From: Acidobacteriaceae bacterium
GTDB taxonomy: Bacteria > Acidobacteriota > Terriglobia > Terriglobales > SbA1
DNA: 8,516 nucleotides
NCBI GenBank assembly: GCA_019237515.1
Contig: JAFAGX010000684.1
Location: 1 to 8,516 of the forward strand
Direction of reading: 5' to 3'
The notes under the pieces were generated by a model. The model worked only from the letters and a program-made list of their open reading frames with translations, had not been told where the DNA came from and did no database searches. Within the stretch, counting starts at the first letter, position 1. Every line of letters begins with the position of its first letter. Position numbers and translations under genes: made by a program. Shown here piece by piece: positions 6,801-8,516 of this stretch.

Positions 6801-7810
6801 TCGCCAGCTATTCTCCACGCGTCGCGTTCCGTATGCGCGTCGACCACCCTGGCCGCCAGATCGCGCAAAGTTTGCAGCCGGCGTTCGCCAATCACCTTTT
6901 CCGTAGTTTCCATCACTGCCGTGAACACGCCGCCGACTGCGCCGGTTTCGATGCGAATTGGGCTGAACGAGAACGAGAAGTAGCACTCTTCCGGATAGCC
7001 ATGGCGCTGCAACATCAGAAGAAAGTCGTCGGACCAGGTCGCCTCTGCCGAATTAACCACGCTGTCGAGCATTGGGCCGATAGTGTCCCAGATTTCCGCC
7101 CAACACTCGCGGCAAGATTGACCAAGTGCCCAGGGATGTTTGCTGCCAAGTATGGCGCTGTAAGCGTCGTTGTAGAGGACGATGTACTCCGGTCCCCAAT
7201 ACATAACGATAGGAAATCGAGAGGCCATACAAATACTGACGGACGTCTTCAGGCTTTGCGGCCAATCTTCAATCGGGCCCAATGCATTATGCGACCAATC
7301 TTTAGCGGCGATCAGGCGCCCCATCTCGCCGCCGCCCCTCAACCATTCCAAGTCTCGCCCTAACCCTAGTTGCGCGTGAGGAGTATTAGCCTCTATCGCG
7401 GAAGTGCTTAAGGTTGCAGAACCGGTCTTGGATTGGTCACGAAGCCGTGCGGCTTTTTCGATCAACGGCACTAATTCACGCGCGACATTGCTCTTGGCGA
7501 CGAAGGCATAAGCTCCTACTTCAGCGATCTGCCTCGAAAACATCGATTCTTCATTCTGGCTGACAATAATGACTTCCGATTCCGGTACTTGCTTCCGGAT
7601 GAGCCGAGTCGCTTGAATGCCGTCCATGCGCGGCATAGATATGTCCATCAGGACGACATCCGGCCGCACATCCTTCGCTTTTTGCACCGCCTCGAGACCA
7701 TCGCCCGCTTCCCCACAAACACGCCAATCGAGATGCGTTTCAATGAGAGATCGCAATGTCCGCCGCACAAATGCGTGGTCATCGACAATCAGGATTTTGA
7801 CCGTGCTCAT
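3887..7810 (-). CDS. Double histidine kinase: REC-PAS-GAF-HisKA-HATPase-REC-PAS-HisKA_3-HATPase
   Basis: This is a 1307-residue soluble protein without membrane segments. REC1 (4-122) is NarL/FixJ-like with D10, D11, phospho-acceptor D56, S84 and K106. PAS1 (about 160-303) carries WSHNALGPIEDWPQSLKTSV. A GAF-like domain follows (about 313-475). HisKA has H501 in SHEFRTPL, then HATPase 1 (about 605-713) with N619, DTGSGI and GSGIGL. A linker contains AYVQEALRWLPD. REC2 (780-898) has D786, D787, phospho-acceptor D829, S859 and K881. PAS2 (about 916-1029) leads into a coiled coil (about 1030-1085). HisKA_3 has H1100 in ARELHDSAGQ, then HATPase 2 (about 1195-1290) with N1211, DEGKGF and GSGVGIRGMRERL. 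All phosphotransfer residues are present. Expected role: cytoplasmic sensing through PAS/GAF and autophosphorylation at two sites, with H501 passing phosphate to REC2. HisKA_3 kinases normally act on NarL-type regulators; none is adjacent, and REC1 lacks a DNA-binding domain. Ligands are unknown. The ATG at 7810 has only a weak GAAAG upstream but starts exactly at REC1. Confidence 0.95.
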   Translation of the reverse strand: MSTVKILIVDDHAFVRRTLRSLIETHLDWRVCGEAGDGLEAVQKAKDVRPDVVLMDISMPRMDGIQATRLIRKQVPESEVIIVSQNEESMFSRQIAEVGAYAFVAKSNVARELVPLIEKAARLRDQSKTGSATLSTSAIEANTPHAQLGLGRDLEWLRGGGEMGRLIAAKDWSHNALGPIEDWPQSLKTSVSICMASRFPIVMYWGPEYIVLYNDAYSAILGSKHPWALGQSCRECWAEIWDTIGPMLDSVVNSAEATWSDDFLLMLQRHGYPEECYFSFSFSPIRIETGAVGGVFTAVMETTEKVIGERRLQTLRDLAARVVDAHTERDAWRIAGETLGNNLDDVPFSVLCQVPADEQVQVLATAGINSAHNLCSQLRSPESKLREVVCRVAHSGEPLELSDFRDLPDDLPRGTWQVQPQTVFVLPIGDRGSTRASGVLLAAVSPHKRLDDSYRTFFNLVASQIETSIADARSHDEERERTEALAELDRAKTLFFSNVSHEFRTPLTLMLGPLEDVLAAGDRLAPEQRETLELAHRNSLRLLKLVNTLLDFSRIEAGRLQACYQPTELSSFTAELASMFQSAIDRAGLRLIIDCRPIADAVYVDREMWEKIVFNLLSNAFKFTLEGEIEISLEEINGAAELKVRDTGSGIPPQDVPHLFERFYRVKNARGRTFEGSGIGLSLVQELAKLHGGTVRVESKENEGSTFIVTIPFGKDHLPADRVVAPQSAEFFALRGKAYVQEALRWLPDAETASDDLDLMPIVASAEPVSAAVGTSESRPYILLADDSADMREYVQRLLHREYEVRAVVDGEAAVSSARERRPDLILADIMMPNLDGFGVVQAVRGTEALKDVPVILLSARAGEEARVEGLDAGADDYLVKPFSARELLARVRSQLAMARVRSERAEVERRLRLDSELLAAIVTSSDDAIVSKNLDGYITSWNKAAERIFGYTAEEAVGQHIMLLIPENRRDEEVDILSRLRRGERIEHFDTIRRRKDGTLLNISLTISPVRDSSGKIVGASKVARDITLQKRVEQALRQSEENYRNLAEELDIQVRARTKELEQRTNEVLMQSEQLRQLSWQLLQIQDQERRHIARELHDSAGQTLTVLGMNLSLLVQNAARQAPELANEAGKIQDLVQQLHREIRTASYLLHPPLLDESGLSSALRWYIDGLVERSRLAITLDISQDFGRIPNEMELMIFRLVQECLTNIHRHSGSKTACIRISRDAEEIRVEIEDEGKGFSSEKLRAIQSGGSGVGIRGMRERLRQFHGQLNIESGRSGTRITVTMPVPRAAQHDGLEPLQAAV

Positions 7811-7849
7811 CTACTTTCAATTCGCCAAGCTAAGGAATAAGGCCCACAT

Positions 7850-7890
7850 CGATGCCGGAAACTCGGACCCGAGCGCAGGCGGCGGCATCG
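7850..7890 (-). other. Nested inverted repeat in the kinase 5' leader
   Basis: CGATGCCG (7850-7857) and CGGCATCG (7883-7890) form a perfect 8-bp outer stem. Inside is a second small hairpin, CTCG (7862-7865) with CGAG (7870-7873). The structure would lie 40-80 nt upstream of the kinase ATG in its mRNA. It matches no riboswitch class that I recognise. It could modulate translation or mRNA stability, or the repeat could be a protein-binding site. Confidence 0.35.
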
Positions 7891-7932
7891 GGAGCAGGTG
7901 TGTTGATGTCGCTTTGAAACTTTCCTGAACCT

Positions 7933-7938
7933 ATTTTA
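7933..7938 (-). promoter_or_regulatory. Possible -10 box of the kinase promoter
   Basis: On the minus strand this reads TAAAAT (5 of 6 to TATAAT). No good -35 sits at 16-18 bp; TTACTG at 15 bp and TTCTTA at 18 bp are both poor. If used, the leader would be roughly 115 nt and would include the nested inverted repeat at 7850-7890. A poor -35 would suit an activated promoter. Confidence 0.25.
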
Positions 7939-7985
7939 ACCCTCACAATCGCACAGTAAGAATGCCTTAGCCTTGATCGCCGATA

Positions 7986-8005
7986 AATACAGTGATTACT
8001 GTATT
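7986..8005. promoter_or_regulatory. Perfect 8-4-8 palindrome AATACAGT-GATT-ACTGTATT
   Basis: The two 8-bp arms (7986-7993 and 7998-8005) are perfectly complementary around GATT. The site ends 22 bp beyond the PagL-like gene's stop and lies about 175 bp upstream of the kinase start, upstream of the possible -10 box. It is either an operator for a dimeric regulator of the kinase promoter or a 3' hairpin of the upstream gene. As a terminator it is weak: the stem is AT-rich and minus-strand sequence after it (TATCGGCG) has no T-run. I therefore slightly favour an operator. Confidence 0.4.
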
Positions 8006-8027
8006 GGTCGTCGCGCCGTCGGCACTT

Positions 8028-8516
8028 TCAATGACGCCAGAATTTTCCCACCCCGATCCGTACCTGCAGTGTGTTAATGCCGGGATTTGGATTGCTAAGC
8101 CCGGCATTAGAGATGTGCATGTACCGGGCTTCGACGGTCCATGCGTACTTATTTTGGAGCACGTGAACTCCGAACGCCGCTGCAGAAGTGAAATTCACGT
8201 CGGATGTACCTAGTGGCACATCTTTATTCGTGAACAGAGTTCCGCCATTCAGTTCCAGGTAAGGCGCCACAAGTCCTCGCGTAGCGAAGTCCCATTTCAA
8301 TCCTAGTGGGCTGAACCCGCCCCCGTAAGCAGTGTTATATCTTTGCCAGACTACAAAAGCCGGGGTGGCATCCAGCACGTACTCGAAACGCCCCTTTAGA
8401 AATCCAGGCCCGTGAGGCCGGGTTAGAATCCAACCGTAGCGCACGCCCGCATTCCAAACATTCGTATGTGACGTCCCTCCTGGAACCGAGTGCCCGCCCC
8501 CCGTCCATACCTGGAA
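8028..8516 (-). CDS. PagL-like lipid A 3-O-deacylase / acyloxyacyl hydrolase, 5' truncated by window edge
   Basis: The minus-strand frame is open from the window edge (FQVWTGGGHSVPGGTSHTN...) to TGA at 8028, giving 162 visible residues. The GTG at 8444 is internal, because conserved sequence lies upstream of it. Recognisable elements are GGHSVPGGT and WNAGVRYGW near the visible N-terminus, an FEYVLDATPAFVVWQ strand, PYLELNGG, and the active-site motif RYMHISNAGLSNPNPGIN, with the His codon at 8115-8117 and the Ser two residues on. In PagL this His-x-Ser pair belongs to a Ser-His-Glu triad that removes the 3-O acyl chain of lipid A inside an outer-membrane beta-barrel. Alternating polar and hydrophobic strands and a terminal aromatic-rich strand ending GKFWRH agree with such a barrel. 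The signal peptide would be outside the window. At the position of the PagL glutamate this protein has Asn. It is transcribed in the same direction as the kinase, 217 bp upstream of it. Confidence 0.85.
   Translation of the reverse strand, partial: FQVWTGGGHSVPGGTSHTNVWNAGVRYGWILTRPHGPGFLKGRFEYVLDATPAFVVWQRYNTAYGGGFSPLGLKWDFATRGLVAPYLELNGGTLFTNKDVPLGTSDVNFTSAAAFGVHVLQNKYAWTVEARYMHISNAGLSNPNPGINTLQVRIGVGKFWRH

Noticed and set aside
6468..7363. Overlapping long plus-strand frames (6468-6983 and 6833-7363) antisense to the kinase PAS/GAF region.
   Set aside because: They are expected shadows of a GC-rich coding strand; no Shine-Dalgarno, no conserved motif, and they overlap each other in different frames.
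3887..7810. Splitting the kinase into two or three genes.
   Set aside because: The frame is continuous for 1307 codons, domains are joined by typical linkers and a coiled coil, and no stop, overlap or strong internal Shine-Dalgarno is found at the junction between the two kinase modules.
7986..8005. LexA/SOS box.
   Set aside because: The classical box is CTGT-N8-ACAG; here the arms are in the reverse order (ACAG ... CTGT) with a different spacing, and neither neighbour is an SOS gene.

Overview
The window looks like a soil acidobacterial chromosome (Acidobacteriota, Terriglobia-like), or a close relative. The reasons are an FtsX/MacB permease fragment of the acidobacterial 'duplicated orphan permease' type, a PagL-type acyloxyacyl hydrolase implying an outer membrane with lipid A, a very large cytoplasmic hybrid histidine kinase, and moderately high GC. 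The assignment comes from recognising families, not from a search.

Layout. (1) Positions 2-823, plus strand: C-terminal third of a MacB/ADOP-type permease, cut by the window edge. (2) 824-992: short intergenic segment with a hairpin that resembles a dispersed repeat. (3) 993-2220: a divergent pair, a NIPSNAP-family protein (minus) and an ArsR-type winged-helix regulator (plus), sharing a 181-bp intergenic region with candidate promoter and operator elements. The regulator may be translated from a leaderless mRNA. (4) 2234-3664, minus: a 12-TM MFS transporter, convergent with the regulator, only 13 bp between stops. (5) 3665-3886: intergenic, with inverted repeats that could end the kinase transcript or control the transporter. 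(6) 3887-7810, minus: a 1307-residue soluble signalling protein holding two complete histidine kinases of different classes and two receiver domains. (7) 7811-8027: its leader, with a nested inverted repeat, a possible -10 box and a perfect 8-4-8 palindrome. (8) 8028-8516, minus: a PagL-like lipid A 3-O-deacylase, cut by the window edge.

How the parts may work together. The NIPSNAP gene and the ArsR-type regulator look like one autoregulated module. The MFS transporter is beside it but on its own transcript, so membership is only possible. The double kinase is an orphan here: no DNA-binding response regulator lies beside it, so its output must go to a regulator elsewhere or to its own receiver domains. 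The most unusual object is this kinase: REC-PAS-GAF-HisKA-HATPase-REC-PAS-coiled coil-HisKA_3-HATPase, with all phosphorylation residues intact. I saw no mobile element, CRISPR array, RNA gene or phage gene.
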